Assembly (NCBI RefSeq): GCF_003013405.1
Contig: NZ_PXZL01000015.1
Coordinates: 1 to 41,060 of the forward strand
Length of the DNA: 41,060 nucleotides
Origin: Brevibacillus formosus
GTDB taxonomy: Bacteria > Bacillota > Bacilli > Brevibacillales > Brevibacillaceae
Reading direction: 5' to 3'
The position numbers were made by a program, and so were the translations under genes. The notes under the pieces are model-generated. The model was not told where the DNA came from. It did no database searches and saw nothing but the letters and a program-made list of their open reading frames with translations. Shown here piece by piece: positions 1 to 9,674 of this stretch (the stretch's first letter is position 1; every line of letters starts with the position of its first letter).

Positions 1-501
1 GGCTCCCCCATTGTTTCCCCCGCCACCCCCAGAACCAATCTTCCCCTGCATATCATCCAACCGAGCTTTTAGACTGGGAAAAGTTCTCCCATCCCGATCC
101 CTGCGTGCAGCAACCACCTCGGCGTTCGGGTTAGAGGAGACATCGCTTTGCAGCTTTAAAATGGCTTGGTCTTGCTGTGCGTTTTTTTGTTCGACTTGTG
201 AAAGACGGAGATCTTGTGTCTGATTTTTCGCTTCTGCCGCACTGACCGTTGACGATAACGTATTCAGCCCCGTTTGAAAGGTAGAAACAGCACCTTTCAC
301 GGCATCAAGCTGACGATCCTGTTCATCGTCTTTGTCTTTTAGCTCAAGGAATTTATCCTGTAAGCTCGGTTTATTCTCTCTGGCATCATCCAGCTCCTGG
401 AGGTAGGAGTCGATTTCGGCGTGGGTACGTTTTCCCTTGTTGGCCAACTCATTATGATCGAGGACGACTTCGGTGCCTGTTCGGGTGATTCTGACCGACA
501 T
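1..501 (-). CDS. tail fibre/baseplate-type protein, N-terminal part (runs off left edge)
   Basis: The first 167 codons of a larger gene are read leftward from ATG 501, which has a strong site (AAAGGAGC, about 8 nt upstream). The translation opens MSVRITRTGTEVVL, continues as a charged helical region with heptad character (about residues 20-130), then shows DRDGRTFPSLKARLDD followed by a Gly/Asn-rich run. That D-x-D-G-x-x-F-x-SL-x-x-RLD pattern is common at the junction between N-terminal anchor and distal domain in Gram-positive phage tail proteins, where it precedes fibre or hydrolase domains. The gene lies 20 nt after the preceding fibre gene on the same strand, so it belongs to the tail operon. 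The C-terminal, probably receptor-facing, part is outside the window, so its target cannot be stated. Confidence 0.75.
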   Translation of the reverse strand, partial: MSVRITRTGTEVVLDHNELANKGKRTHAEIDSYLQELDDARENKPSLQDKFLELKDKDDEQDRQLDAVKGAVSTFQTGLNTLSSTVSAAEAKNQTQDLRLSQVEQKNAQQDQAILKLQSDVSSNPNAEVVAARRDRDGRTFPSLKARLDDMQGKIGSGGGGGNNGGA

Positions 502-521
502 ACGTTCAGCTCCTTTTCGAT

Positions 522-1670
522 TTATTTGGTATAAACGGCGGAGAAATTGATCCCAAAATGGACATGCGTCGTTTTATCTACGAGAGATGGATCAGTTTCT
601 CGAGAAATCCGCGTCCAGAAAACTTGTTCATTTCCTGCCGCAGTATCTGGCAGGGTGAAGGAGTCGCCCCACGTACCAGGCACGCCATTTTTGTCTGTAG
701 CGACATCTACAAGCCGTTTGTACTGATCGGTACCTGCATAAGAGGTGAGAACCCCTTGGATACCTGTAAAAGTCCCATGATGCATCGTATTTCGAGCGAT
801 CATTTTCACTTCCCTATACTGGCCTTGGAGCATATGACCGAGAAACTCCTCCGTGTTGTCTTGCAGGTGGACCTCATTTCCTTCGCCATCGATAAAAAAG
901 AGGGTGAGAGAGGGGGAAAAGTCGTATTCGTCTCCGCCCCACATTTCCATCTGGTCGCTGGAACTAATGGTTGTTTTTCCGTCTGCTTCCGCAAAACGTA
1001 GGGAGCCAGTGAAAGGAATAGGATGCTGAGTCATATCAAATTGAATGGATGTTTGGCTTGTCCGGCACGTTTTGGAGTCGACAACGGTTCCTGTAGAATC
1101 GAGCAGCTCCACGCGGATGCCGGGGGAGAGGTTTGAGACTGTGAGAGTGGGGAGGGAGAAAACGCGGACGTGTTCCATGTCCAGATAGTCGTCTGTAGCG
1201 CTGCTGTTGAGAAATATACCGATTTTGGGAGCAAGGCGATTGAATTCCTCCGAACCGATGATGTGCCAGATGGCTCCGTCCTTGGACCAATACGCGGTGT
1301 AGGTATTGTAGTCGCGTATTAATCGAAGCCAGGGGAAGGTTTTTGCAGTGCCTTGCGATGCATCGTAGTATTCTTCGACGTGGAAAAAGTCATTGTGGTT
1401 AATGAAGACAGTCAATCCGCCTGTGCTTCCGGAAGCTTTCGGATTGTATGAATTTTTCATATCGAGGACGAATTGTTTCACGGGTGTAAGTGTGTCTAAA
1501 AAGAGTTGAAGCGGCTCGGCTCCGCCTTTTAAACGGAGCGAGCTTGGAGCGTCTGATAGCGACCACCTTGAAGAGTCATTTGGTGTCATGTTCCACTTGG
1601 AATCGAGGGTAAGAGAATCGAAAGAATCCTCGAAGAGAAACCCCGATTTACGCCGAGAAACTACACTCAT
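522..1670 (-). CDS. tail-associated protein with concanavalin-like (DUF1349-like) domain
   Basis: This 382-residue protein starts at ATG 1670 behind AAGGAGGT. Residues about 8-190 look like a concanavalin A-like beta-sandwich of the kind found at the C terminus of GH43 xylosidases and in DUF1349 proteins: an opening DSFDSLTLDSKW, a central WLRLIRDYNTYTAYWSKDG and a closing strand at PKIGIFL. Residues about 190-382 form a second all-beta region I do not recognise. It follows the 1.5-kb-residue fibre gene by 12 nt and precedes the coiled-coil fibre gene, so it is probably a minor tail-tip or fibre protein that contacts carbohydrate. The family resemblance is by eye, and carbohydrate binding is inference. 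Confidence 0.7.
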   Translation of the reverse strand: MSVVSRRKSGFLFEDSFDSLTLDSKWNMTPNDSSRWSLSDAPSSLRLKGGAEPLQLFLDTLTPVKQFVLDMKNSYNPKASGSTGGLTVFINHNDFFHVEEYYDASQGTAKTFPWLRLIRDYNTYTAYWSKDGAIWHIIGSEEFNRLAPKIGIFLNSSATDDYLDMEHVRVFSLPTLTVSNLSPGIRVELLDSTGTVVDSKTCRTSQTSIQFDMTQHPIPFTGSLRFAEADGKTTISSSDQMEMWGGDEYDFSPSLTLFFIDGEGNEVHLQDNTEEFLGHMLQGQYREVKMIARNTMHHGTFTGIQGVLTSYAGTDQYKRLVDVATDKNGVPGTWGDSFTLPDTAAGNEQVFWTRISRETDPSLVDKTTHVHFGINFSAVYTK

Positions 1671-1682
1671 AGAAGTACCTCC

Positions 1683-4600
1683 TTACGTAAATAGCCATAT
1701 TCGTTTGCCAATCACACATGCCTCAGGGCGTTGTTTCCAGATCGCGAGCAAGCATTTGATCAGTGCTTCGACGCATTTGTCTCCGCTGCCGGGATCGCAG
1801 TAGGGGGTGACGAGGACCTTGTCGCAGATCCAGTTGGTTAGTTTGATGTAGTCTATTTCGCAACCATCCCAGACTTGTCCGCTGCTTTGCGCGATGAATT
1901 TCCACTTATACGTGTGTTTGCCTGCTTCGACAGGGTAGTAGTGATCATAGAAGCCGCCTTGTTGCGTGAAAGTGTCCATTAATACGTTGTCGATATAAAA
2001 TTCGAGCTTGGAATTGAAAGGTTCGGGAATCAGTTCCCATGTTTCTATGGCTTGGAAATCCCTCATTCGGAATGTTGTTTTGTACTCTTTGCCAGTTACG
2101 GCGCTGGTTGTGCCTTTTTGCTCAGTGATGAATTCAAAGCGATAGGAGGGGGAGGAGGTAGGTAGGAGAGAAGCGAGGCCAAAGGATTGCCGCCCTTCTT
2201 CCAGAAAGGTTTGTGAATGAATCAAAGCTCCGTTTTGTCCATACACGTTCAAATGCATCTTGCTTCCGTTGCATCCCCCCATCCAAATAGCCGTATTTTC
2301 GGTGACCTTGAACCCACTGACGGTACAGGATGACTTTTTGAGAGGCTTCACGTCTTCCAATTGCACATGTGCGTCCGATAGGGAAACCATGTCGTCGCAT
2401 TTCGTTAAGAATCGGTAATTCACTCTGTACCTTTTTGCTTCTGGGGTATTGTTGTTTAATGCAACTTCGATTAATTGCTCGTCATCACCATCGTATTCAT
2501 CCTCGGAGATCAATTCGTCGGAATCCTCGTCATAGACTCTGACACGCAATCTCGTGTCTTTGCATAAACGAACCGGATCAGGGCTTTCCCATACTTCGAT
2601 GGCATCTAGCCAGCACCATGAATCGGGAGGGATTACCCATTCTGTAGCAGGTGGGGTTGGGGGAGTTCCCGTATAAGGCGTTTCTTTTTTGGGGTAGTAA
2701 TGTCCGGTAGAGTCATGACAATAATCTTCCCATTTCTCTTTGAATTTTCCTTCAGACAATCGAAATGATCCGCCATTACCGTGTAATCCGCCTTTCGTTC
2801 CAGGGCCTTTTACAAGTGTATATCGGATTTGATAGGTTTTACCTGGTGGAATGACTAGCTGTATCGGATGCTCCCGCTCTGCTTTATTGTATTGGCTTAC
2901 ACCGTTATAGTAGGCTGGGTATGGTTTACCTATAGATTTTCCTGTGGATTTATCGATGACTTCCATTTTTACTTCTGTCGTGTCATAAAGATCTTCTCCT
3001 TCGTTATCCCGCTGTGTGGTGGTTATTACTAAATTATTGATAGCGGCAAACTGAAGATTACTATCTACCCTATCATTATCAGGGTATTCATCCTTAAAAA
3101 TAAGCTGTAAATACCACTTTCTTACTGGGAATAGTCTGCCATAATCATCTAGCTTAACGAAAACATCCTTCGCTTTTGACCAATCAATATTTTTATAGTC
3201 ACGAGAACTACCTGCATTTTGGGTCCAGGACCATACTAAATCACCGCTACCTTGTGGGGTGGAGGATAACACCATCTGAAAGGATGCTCGATAGCCTTTA
3301 TACTCTATCCCTATTTTTGGTTCTTTACTTTTATCCAGATCTCTTACTAAAGAAGCGAATTTACAACGTAATGTTATGATACCCCCACCAGTAAAACTGA
3401 TGACGTGTTTAACCGTGTTACCTGGAACGATTGAATCTGTAAATAAAACGGGATATCCGTTTATCATTTTCAGATTTGAATTTAGTTTCAATCCGCTATA
3501 ATCTAGATCAGATTTTGAAGGGGCGTTATTCGGTATGCCTGTTCCCCCAAATACTTTAAGCTTCTCGGAATACGTATAAGAGGCAAAACTAGGAGCAGTC
3601 ACTTCCCGAGTGACAATTCCGCCATTTTTTGATTGCTCATGTCCCTTATAAAACATTCTTCCTGTGATACTACTAGGTAATCCACTATCGTAAAGGGAAT
3701 AATCTATGTCATGATTCTTAATCCCAGCCTTGTAACATTTTTGCCCCCCTTCCTCCGGGGTAAGTTCTTCAGGTTCGTCAGTACCTCCTGAACCACTGCC
3801 TCCAGCCCCTGAACCAGATCCTACCTCTACTTCGATCTCTTCCAAATCCTCGTAGACCCATTTCAAAGAATGTTTTCCAGCAGGGAGTGCAACTTCCCGA
3901 TAAAGACCTACGGCTGATTCGTGATTTTCGTTTCCTTCCCAAATCAGTTTGCCGTTATCATATAACTTCAACGATTCATAACGGCTGTACTTTCCTCCAT
4001 ATTCAAAGCGGACAAAGCCAGGATTTTTCAATTCAATATCACGTAAATAAACGCGATTTGTAGTTCCATCCTGATCCTTGACCATCAGAACACCATCATC
4101 AATATCTCCAGTATTCGATTCAGGATGATAGAGTTGGTAAATGTCTACCCATTTCCAGTTATCCCGGACATCTATATCTCTGCTCCAACGTTCGTCACCT
4201 GAATTGAAGTCCTCTGAAAAGACACGAACGTATTTGGAACGATCCGGGTCAAAGTCTGTTACATCAATGACAGGCTCCAGTAAAACCTTCTCTGTAAAAT
4301 TCAGTGAAGCACCTGGGTTCAGTTTCACTTGATAATCTATTTCTGCTCTATTCTCGGTTGTAGTTGCCATCTTTTTGGTGCGGCTGTAGTCCCAATCATT
4401 AGGGCGATCTACAGAAATATAGCTTCCGAAGCGGCCACGTATTTTTTCGGAATCATCATCGTAATCAAAGTCCGTGTCCTTTTCAGCTCGAAAAGGCTCT
4501 TCCGTATAACTGTCTGTCACTCGAAAAGTAATCGTATGAGTGCCTTTGGTAAGAGGGATTTTTGCCGATTGGATCTCTGTGGTAGAGGCTGACACAAGCA

Positions 4601-6323
4601 CCTGCTCCCCGTCTACCAGCACCTCAAGTGTTTCAGAAGGGCGAAAATCACAAGCATAATCAAATTCAAACCAGCCATCGTCAAAAAGAGTAACGGTAGT
4701 GGATGCATCGCCAGTACCTTGGCGTATGGGGTCTTCCATTACCAATGCTTGCATATTGAAATCAGGATGAGACCATCTTTTCCAAACGTTTACGCCGGAA
4801 AAAGAGAAGTGTGCTGTATCTGCGTCCAAATCTGAGATAACTTGTGGATTGTAATGATCAATCGACAGAGGAGGGCAGATTAATTCTACTTCGCCCTTTA
4901 CATTGACCGTGGTCTTATCTCCGATGCGAACATCGTAAGTAATGTTAGCATCACCGGATGTGGTCTCAGAGTAGTGCTCGTAGGGATCAAGTGACCATGG
5001 AGGACCATGATGAGAAGAAGCATAACTTCCATATAGTCCGCTACCATGCATAATGCTTTGTTGAAAAGTGTCATCAAAAAAAGTATTAACATCAAATTGA
5101 TAGGGTGGAGTTACTCTCCCCATTTTATGACTCCAAGAAAAAACACCGTCACATTCGTTGTCTAGTGAGATGGAGACTTCTCTCCCATTGATCTCCTCGG
5201 TCACTTCACCGTTATAGTAAGTCGTCATAATGCTTTTGCTTGATCTGGTAAGCCATTGCCATTTGGGATCAGCAAAAGCCTTGTTCCCCAATGTATCCAC
5301 ATCCGGCGGCGTCTGCTCATCCAAGCTCTGCACCACCTCAACACACTCCACATCTTTGACATAAACCGCATTTTTCCCAAACCGCCGATCACTCATCCGC
5401 CGCACAAACCAATCAAACTTGTACGTCTGCCCTGGCTTGACGTGAAACTTTGCTTCCTGCCAGCTGTTGCTTTGATTCCATTCCCCGCCAACCTGATTGT
5501 TGTTAATAAAAAACAGCAACCCATCGCCAGGAGCGGTGCTAGCCATGTACTTGAAACGAATAAATCCTTGCTTTTTAAAGCGCCATTGAAAAGTCACTTT
5601 GCTGGAATTACCGTGCTTGAGTGTGGTCACATCCAGCTTCATGATGTTTTCACTCCCCGCCATCTCATTGGAGCCGACAGAGTGAACCATCTTCCATTCT
5701 TGATCCTCGGTGGAGGAGACATATCGGAACAAGCCGTGAAACTTATCGGACAGCGGGAGAGTACGCATATCAAATGTAGGGACTTCTTTATCGATGGCAT
5801 CGTAATGATTGAGATAGTAACCGCTAAAGTGATGATAATAAGGAGCCGGACAAACTGGCAGCGAAACATTTTGATGGGTTCCATCCGGTTGCTCGGCGTT
5901 TTTCAGGATTTTGTAAATGCAATCTCGAACCATGAGCAAGGCGCGCTGGTAGTCGTTTTTTTGCGGATCGATTTGCTGGTTGACCCACCATTCCAGGCGA
6001 CGGTACATGTTCCAAAGCGCTTCGCGGCAACGAACCTTGGCATACCAATTTTTGTCCCGGACAAATTGCTCAATCATCTGATCGATCATGCTTTCGAGAG
6101 AGTCGAGATTGACCGTCTGCCAACGACCAATTTGACCCTTGCCGGGATCGCCCAAAAGCGGATTCTGATACCCAGCGTACCGATCCTCTGCACGAGGACG
6201 ATTGGGGCTGTCCGGATTGTCCGGATGATTCGGGTGGAATGCGCCCTCTACTAATGAGGAGCGCATTTTTCCGAATGTGACGTTGCCCACTGATTTAGAA
6301 AAAATGCCAAACGTATGACCCAA
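1683..6323 (-). CDS. giant multi-beta-sandwich tail fibre/adhesin
   Basis: About 1546 residues. The best start is TTG 6323: AGAGGTGATC lies just upstream at ideal spacing, and the more distal GTG (6332) falls inside that ribosome binding site. After an N-terminal helical region (about residues 70-145) the protein is mostly beta. At least four segments share a pattern (G-hydrophobic-RF-x-Y, then a strand with a D/N-G turn, then AGKH-x-x-x-W) near residues 245-330, 545-610, 755-836 and 1440-1520 (numbered from GTG 6332). They look like repeated jelly-roll modules. A pure Gly/Ser linker lies at residues 838-850, followed by an acidic DEPEELTPEEGG stretch. DNA after the linker (about 2900-3780) is visibly AT-richer than its flanks. 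Its position in the tail operon and size suggest a host-contact fibre. The ligand is unknown. Confidence 0.72.
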   Translation of the reverse strand: MGHTFGIFSKSVGNVTFGKMRSSLVEGAFHPNHPDNPDSPNRPRAEDRYAGYQNPLLGDPGKGQIGRWQTVNLDSLESMIDQMIEQFVRDKNWYAKVRCREALWNMYRRLEWWVNQQIDPQKNDYQRALLMVRDCIYKILKNAEQPDGTHQNVSLPVCPAPYYHHFSGYYLNHYDAIDKEVPTFDMRTLPLSDKFHGLFRYVSSTEDQEWKMVHSVGSNEMAGSENIMKLDVTTLKHGNSSKVTFQWRFKKQGFIRFKYMASTAPGDGLLFFINNNQVGGEWNQSNSWQEAKFHVKPGQTYKFDWFVRRMSDRRFGKNAVYVKDVECVEVVQSLDEQTPPDVDTLGNKAFADPKWQWLTRSSKSIMTTYYNGEVTEEINGREVSISLDNECDGVFSWSHKMGRVTPPYQFDVNTFFDDTFQQSIMHGSGLYGSYASSHHGPPWSLDPYEHYSETTSGDANITYDVRIGDKTTVNVKGEVELICPPLSIDHYNPQVISDLDADTAHFSFSGVNVWKRWSHPDFNMQALVMEDPIRQGTGDASTTVTLFDDGWFEFDYACDFRPSETLEVLVDGEQVLVSASTTEIQSAKIPLTKGTHTITFRVTDSYTEEPFRAEKDTDFDYDDDSEKIRGRFGSYISVDRPNDWDYSRTKKMATTTENRAEIDYQVKLNPGASLNFTEKVLLEPVIDVTDFDPDRSKYVRVFSEDFNSGDERWSRDIDVRDNWKWVDIYQLYHPESNTGDIDDGVLMVKDQDGTTNRVYLRDIELKNPGFVRFEYGGKYSRYESLKLYDNGKLIWEGNENHESAVGLYREVALPAGKHSLKWVYEDLEEIEVEVGSGSGAGGSGSGGTDEPEELTPEEGGQKCYKAGIKNHDIDYSLYDSGLPSSITGRMFYKGHEQSKNGGIVTREVTAPSFASYTYSEKLKVFGGTGIPNNAPSKSDLDYSGLKLNSNLKMINGYPVLFTDSIVPGNTVKHVISFTGGGIITLRCKFASLVRDLDKSKEPKIGIEYKGYRASFQMVLSSTPQGSGDLVWSWTQNAGSSRDYKNIDWSKAKDVFVKLDDYGRLFPVRKWYLQLIFKDEYPDNDRVDSNLQFAAINNLVITTTQRDNEGEDLYDTTEVKMEVIDKSTGKSIGKPYPAYYNGVSQYNKAEREHPIQLVIPPGKTYQIRYTLVKGPGTKGGLHGNGGSFRLSEGKFKEKWEDYCHDSTGHYYPKKETPYTGTPPTPPATEWVIPPDSWCWLDAIEVWESPDPVRLCKDTRLRVRVYDEDSDELISEDEYDGDDEQLIEVALNNNTPEAKRYRVNYRFLTKCDDMVSLSDAHVQLEDVKPLKKSSCTVSGFKVTENTAIWMGGCNGSKMHLNVYGQNGALIHSQTFLEEGRQSFGLASLLPTSSPSYRFEFITEQKGTTSAVTGKEYKTTFRMRDFQAIETWELIPEPFNSKLEFYIDNVLMDTFTQQGGFYDHYYPVEAGKHTYKWKFIAQSSGQVWDGCEIDYIKLTNWICDKVLVTPYCDPGSGDKCVEALIKCLLAIWKQRPEACVIGKRIWLFT

Positions 6324-6334
6324 AATGATCACCT

Positions 6335-9300
6335 CTAATCCGTAAAATCGTATTGCAGGTTATGATCTACCCAGACGCGGATGCGGTTTCCCGTAACCAA
6401 AACACGCAGCGTGTACCATTTCTCTTTTTCCCAGGCAAACGGGTTCATCGGGGTAGAGTACATAGTTGATCTACCATTCTCTACTTTGAAAAGCTGCATG
6501 GGCCGCGGCATACCGCTGGCGCTTCCGTCACTGACGACGAACATCCAGTAGTTCTGGTCGTTGTGATATTTGAACACGATGCCAGCGCTGTCTCCATCTG
6601 CGGGCTCATCTACTTTGAAATCGACCTCAAACTGATAGTCTGAATAGGTAAAGTCATTTCGAATGTAGCCGCTCATGCCACTAGAGCCCTTGGTATGGGT
6701 AAAAGTGCCTTGGTTGCGATTATGCTCCCAAGTGCCAGAGCCAAAACGTGTCCAGTTGTCTTGCCCCATCGCGAGTGCATTCATATCCGTCGTCCATGGA
6801 TAGTATGCATTGAATGGATCGTGAGGATCGTATGCCTCTGGAACAGAAAAACCACCTGACCAATGCTCGGGATTATGCTCAGCCTCGAGTACATCGTTAG
6901 AGTAGTCGTAGACCAAACCTTGTCCTATTTCTTCTATACGATCTGCCCATGCTTTCTTGTAGTCGCGAACAGAAAGTAATGGTTTCTCGATATGACCTTT
7001 TCTATGATCCAATTGGCCAGCCAAGTATTCCAGGATGACGGCGTCTGCGAGTTCTTTTTTACCCATGATTTGGGTGAGCAGCGAGGTAGCGTGCTCTTGG
7101 TTTGAAGCGACCCAATCTGCGTTGATAACTGCTTGATCTGGTTGTTTGTAACTGAGGATAGATTCGATCAAATGAGCAGCTGCTTCCGGCTGATAGGCAA
7201 TCAGTTGCTCATGCAATACCGTTTGTTCCAGCGCGAGCTTGGCATACTTTCGCCATTCATCGTCTTGGAGCTCTCCATCACGCGTGCTTTTTTCTGCCAC
7301 ATCGTATAAATCGACGAGGTAACTGGCTCGTTCATGCGGGGAGGTAGCGAAGAGATAGCCGCTGCACAATTCCGTGATTCTGCTGCGCAACAGTGCAGTG
7401 ACTGGCAACTCGTCAAGATCGCTGGCGTGAGCGGATTTACGGGCTGTATGCTCTTCGAACAAAAAGGACGGATCAGGTTCCACGTAACCAAAAGGATGCT
7501 CAATTTGCAGCTCAGCTGGGCGGAATACATCTTCGCCGACAAGTGCCTCTGTAATGGATGAAGGGGCTACCTCCATTTGACTAGTGATTTCGACCCCTTC
7601 AACCGTGGAAGAGAGTAATACTTCCCGGTTTCCTGCAACACTGTCCTCCTCCAGATGCGAGAGAACCTCATTCGGGCGGGTGGATTCCGATGTATCAAAG
7701 GAAAGAATGCCGGCTCTGTCTTGCAACGTTTTACTGAAAATGACCTCAGATTCGATCAATGCCTGAACCCGCGTTCGCACACCCTCCAAAAATTCCTCAT
7801 CTACATAAGCATCGAAAGTCTTGTTGGTCAGCGCCCATTCCATGAGTGCCTCCAGAATGCTTTGGCCGTCTGTCAGGCGCGAGGCAAAAATCATGTCGTC
7901 CATCAGGTGGGAAGGAAATTCTTTGGAAGCGAGGATGTCTTCCAAAAGATGAGCGGGCAGTAATCGTAAGATGGTCGCGAAGATCATATCCTCTGCCAGG
8001 AGACTTGGGCGTACATTTTCCAGATTGGCGAAAATGTCATTCTCATCCTGATAAAAGGATGGCTTAGGTGCTTTGCCCCCACTAAGATCGATCGCGCGTT
8101 CCTTTTCCCAAAGATGAGCAGCATGTACGAGCTGGCGATTTGCGCGAAGGTCATCCGTCATAATGGAAGTGGGGCGGGAAAGGTGTTTCTTTCCGAGCTC
8201 AAAATGTTGGGGAACCCAGAGTAGATTGACTTTTTCGCGCCGAGAATCAGAGAGGGGATTTGGGATAAACAGATGGTGTCTGTTTTGTCGAGTGGCTTGT
8301 TCAAGATGCGTCAAAAGTGAAGCATCAGTTTGAATCAAACGGGTTCCAGAAAGTTGTGACAAGAGAATAGCGAGGTCTGAAACCACGTCCCGATTGCCAA
8401 TTGCATATTCCATCATGAGTGTGCCTAGTGATTGATAGGGACGAGCAGCATGGAGTCGAGAGCGATTAATGTACAAGTCATTCTGGTACGGACGGAAGGC
8501 TGTTGGTGAAAAGGAATCTAGGGAGAGAAGACGCGTGAAATCCCGATAGCCCCAGTCGTGCTTCTGTAAAAGGGAACCATCTTGACGCATGGTACGAAAA
8601 CCTGTAGAAGCTCGATGGATAGCTAAGTTTTGCGCAGCAATCCTGCTTGCGCGATGAAGGAAGTGCAGCAAGGCGTCATACTGACGGGCTTTAAGGTAAG
8701 CCCAGTCCATGTCGCGAAGCACCTTCGTCGGCTTTGTTTTAATCCGGTGGAAGGCTTGCACGAAATGTCGGATCATATCGAAGGAAAAATGGCGCTCGCC
8801 AATGGAATGAGACCAATCCGTAAACATGGTCTGTCTGTTATCGCGGTTGGAAAGAGGTAGGCTGTTCTCAATAGATAGGTTGTGAGTGACTGATCTGGTT
8901 GCGTTTTCTCTTTCTATCTGCACAAAGAGAGAAGCCCAAAACTTTCGCTCAGCCAAGCTTCTTTCGGTGTTGACGAATAAATCGAACGTGGAAGTACGCT
9001 CTCCCGTGAGCCACTCGTTTATCTTTTTTCCGGCGAATCGTTCAGTCCGTGTTGCGCTAGAGTGATCTTTCCTGACGGTCGCATCTGCAAAAATAGAACG
9101 GCTGGCGGATGCTGGAGGTAAATCAATATGCAGCTCATCCTTATTCACACGCACGGACATTTGGGCCGGATTGAGCTTTGCCATTCCTGCTGTTTTGATC
9201 CGATCTGATAAATGTACACGACGAATGACTTGTAACGGTTGCTTAATGATCCGGTCTGCATCCAAGGCATCGTCCTGAAGCAAGCTCTCTTTAAACGGCG

Positions 9301-9583
9301 AGCGATCGGAAACCACGACCAACTCCATGGGATTGGCCATGCTAGTCTCATTCCGGATCATATCCTGCAAAGAATCTTGATGGTCAGCGGAAAATGATTT
9401 CCGATTTGCGAGCAAATAATCCAGCATGACCATACTGGCACTTTGCCCGTAGGGAATATAGACGAAGGAGTACTTACGGGAGGGCGAAGTCGTGAAAGTT
9501 ACTTTTCCGATATAGTTGCGAATAGAAGCGTAGTGGTCTGCAAGTCTGAATTGATAGGCTGTTAGAGAAGAAATCCCGGTCAA
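6335..9583 (-). CDS. large tail structural protein with C-terminal LamG-like domain
   Basis: About 1082 residues. I prefer TTG 9583: GGGAGGTGA precedes it, and the upstream GTG (9592) is part of that site. Most of the protein is helical and rich in Arg, Leu and Ser, and I do not recognise it. The last ~170 residues form a lectin-like beta-sandwich: NRNQGTFTHTKG, then YQFEVDFKVDEPADGDSAGI, KYHNDQNYWMFVV, WYTLRVLVTGNRIRVWVD. This order matches LamG/DUF1080-type carbohydrate-binding folds. The stop is 12 nt before the TTG of the following fibre gene. The gene is preceded by a terminator-like hairpin, so it may be expressed less than the upstream virion genes. The role (tail-tip scaffold with a glycan-binding end) is inferred from position and fold only. 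Confidence 0.65.
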   Translation of the reverse strand: MTGISSLTAYQFRLADHYASIRNYIGKVTFTTSPSRKYSFVYIPYGQSASMVMLDYLLANRKSFSADHQDSLQDMIRNETSMANPMELVVVSDRSPFKESLLQDDALDADRIIKQPLQVIRRVHLSDRIKTAGMAKLNPAQMSVRVNKDELHIDLPPASASRSIFADATVRKDHSSATRTERFAGKKINEWLTGERTSTFDLFVNTERSLAERKFWASLFVQIERENATRSVTHNLSIENSLPLSNRDNRQTMFTDWSHSIGERHFSFDMIRHFVQAFHRIKTKPTKVLRDMDWAYLKARQYDALLHFLHRASRIAAQNLAIHRASTGFRTMRQDGSLLQKHDWGYRDFTRLLSLDSFSPTAFRPYQNDLYINRSRLHAARPYQSLGTLMMEYAIGNRDVVSDLAILLSQLSGTRLIQTDASLLTHLEQATRQNRHHLFIPNPLSDSRREKVNLLWVPQHFELGKKHLSRPTSIMTDDLRANRQLVHAAHLWEKERAIDLSGGKAPKPSFYQDENDIFANLENVRPSLLAEDMIFATILRLLPAHLLEDILASKEFPSHLMDDMIFASRLTDGQSILEALMEWALTNKTFDAYVDEEFLEGVRTRVQALIESEVIFSKTLQDRAGILSFDTSESTRPNEVLSHLEEDSVAGNREVLLSSTVEGVEITSQMEVAPSSITEALVGEDVFRPAELQIEHPFGYVEPDPSFLFEEHTARKSAHASDLDELPVTALLRSRITELCSGYLFATSPHERASYLVDLYDVAEKSTRDGELQDDEWRKYAKLALEQTVLHEQLIAYQPEAAAHLIESILSYKQPDQAVINADWVASNQEHATSLLTQIMGKKELADAVILEYLAGQLDHRKGHIEKPLLSVRDYKKAWADRIEEIGQGLVYDYSNDVLEAEHNPEHWSGGFSVPEAYDPHDPFNAYYPWTTDMNALAMGQDNWTRFGSGTWEHNRNQGTFTHTKGSSGMSGYIRNDFTYSDYQFEVDFKVDEPADGDSAGIVFKYHNDQNYWMFVVSDGSASGMPRPMQLFKVENGRSTMYSTPMNPFAWEKEKWYTLRVLVTGNRIRVWVDHNLQYDFTD

Positions 9584-9596
9584 ATGGTTCACCTCC

Positions 9597-9645
9597 CAAA
9601 AAGAAGGGGGAACACCAGAGATGCGTTCTAGTTTTCCCCCTTTTG
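9597..9645 (-). terminator. terminator/attenuator-like hairpin before the 1082-residue gene
   Basis: On the minus strand AAAGGGGGAA pairs with TTCCCCCTTC across a ~21-nt loop and is followed by TTTTT. The next gene's GGGAGGTGA begins directly after the T run. The long loop makes it weaker than a textbook terminator. Partial read-through would lower expression of the distal fibre genes. Confidence 0.5.
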
Positions 9646-9674
9646 CTAGCTATACGGTTTTAGAGGGACTTCTT

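Noticed and set aside
5256..6254. Plus-strand open frame of 332 codons
   Set aside because: It lies opposite the giant fibre gene, has no ribosome binding site or recognisable domain, and the minus-strand frame continues with clear beta-repeat content.
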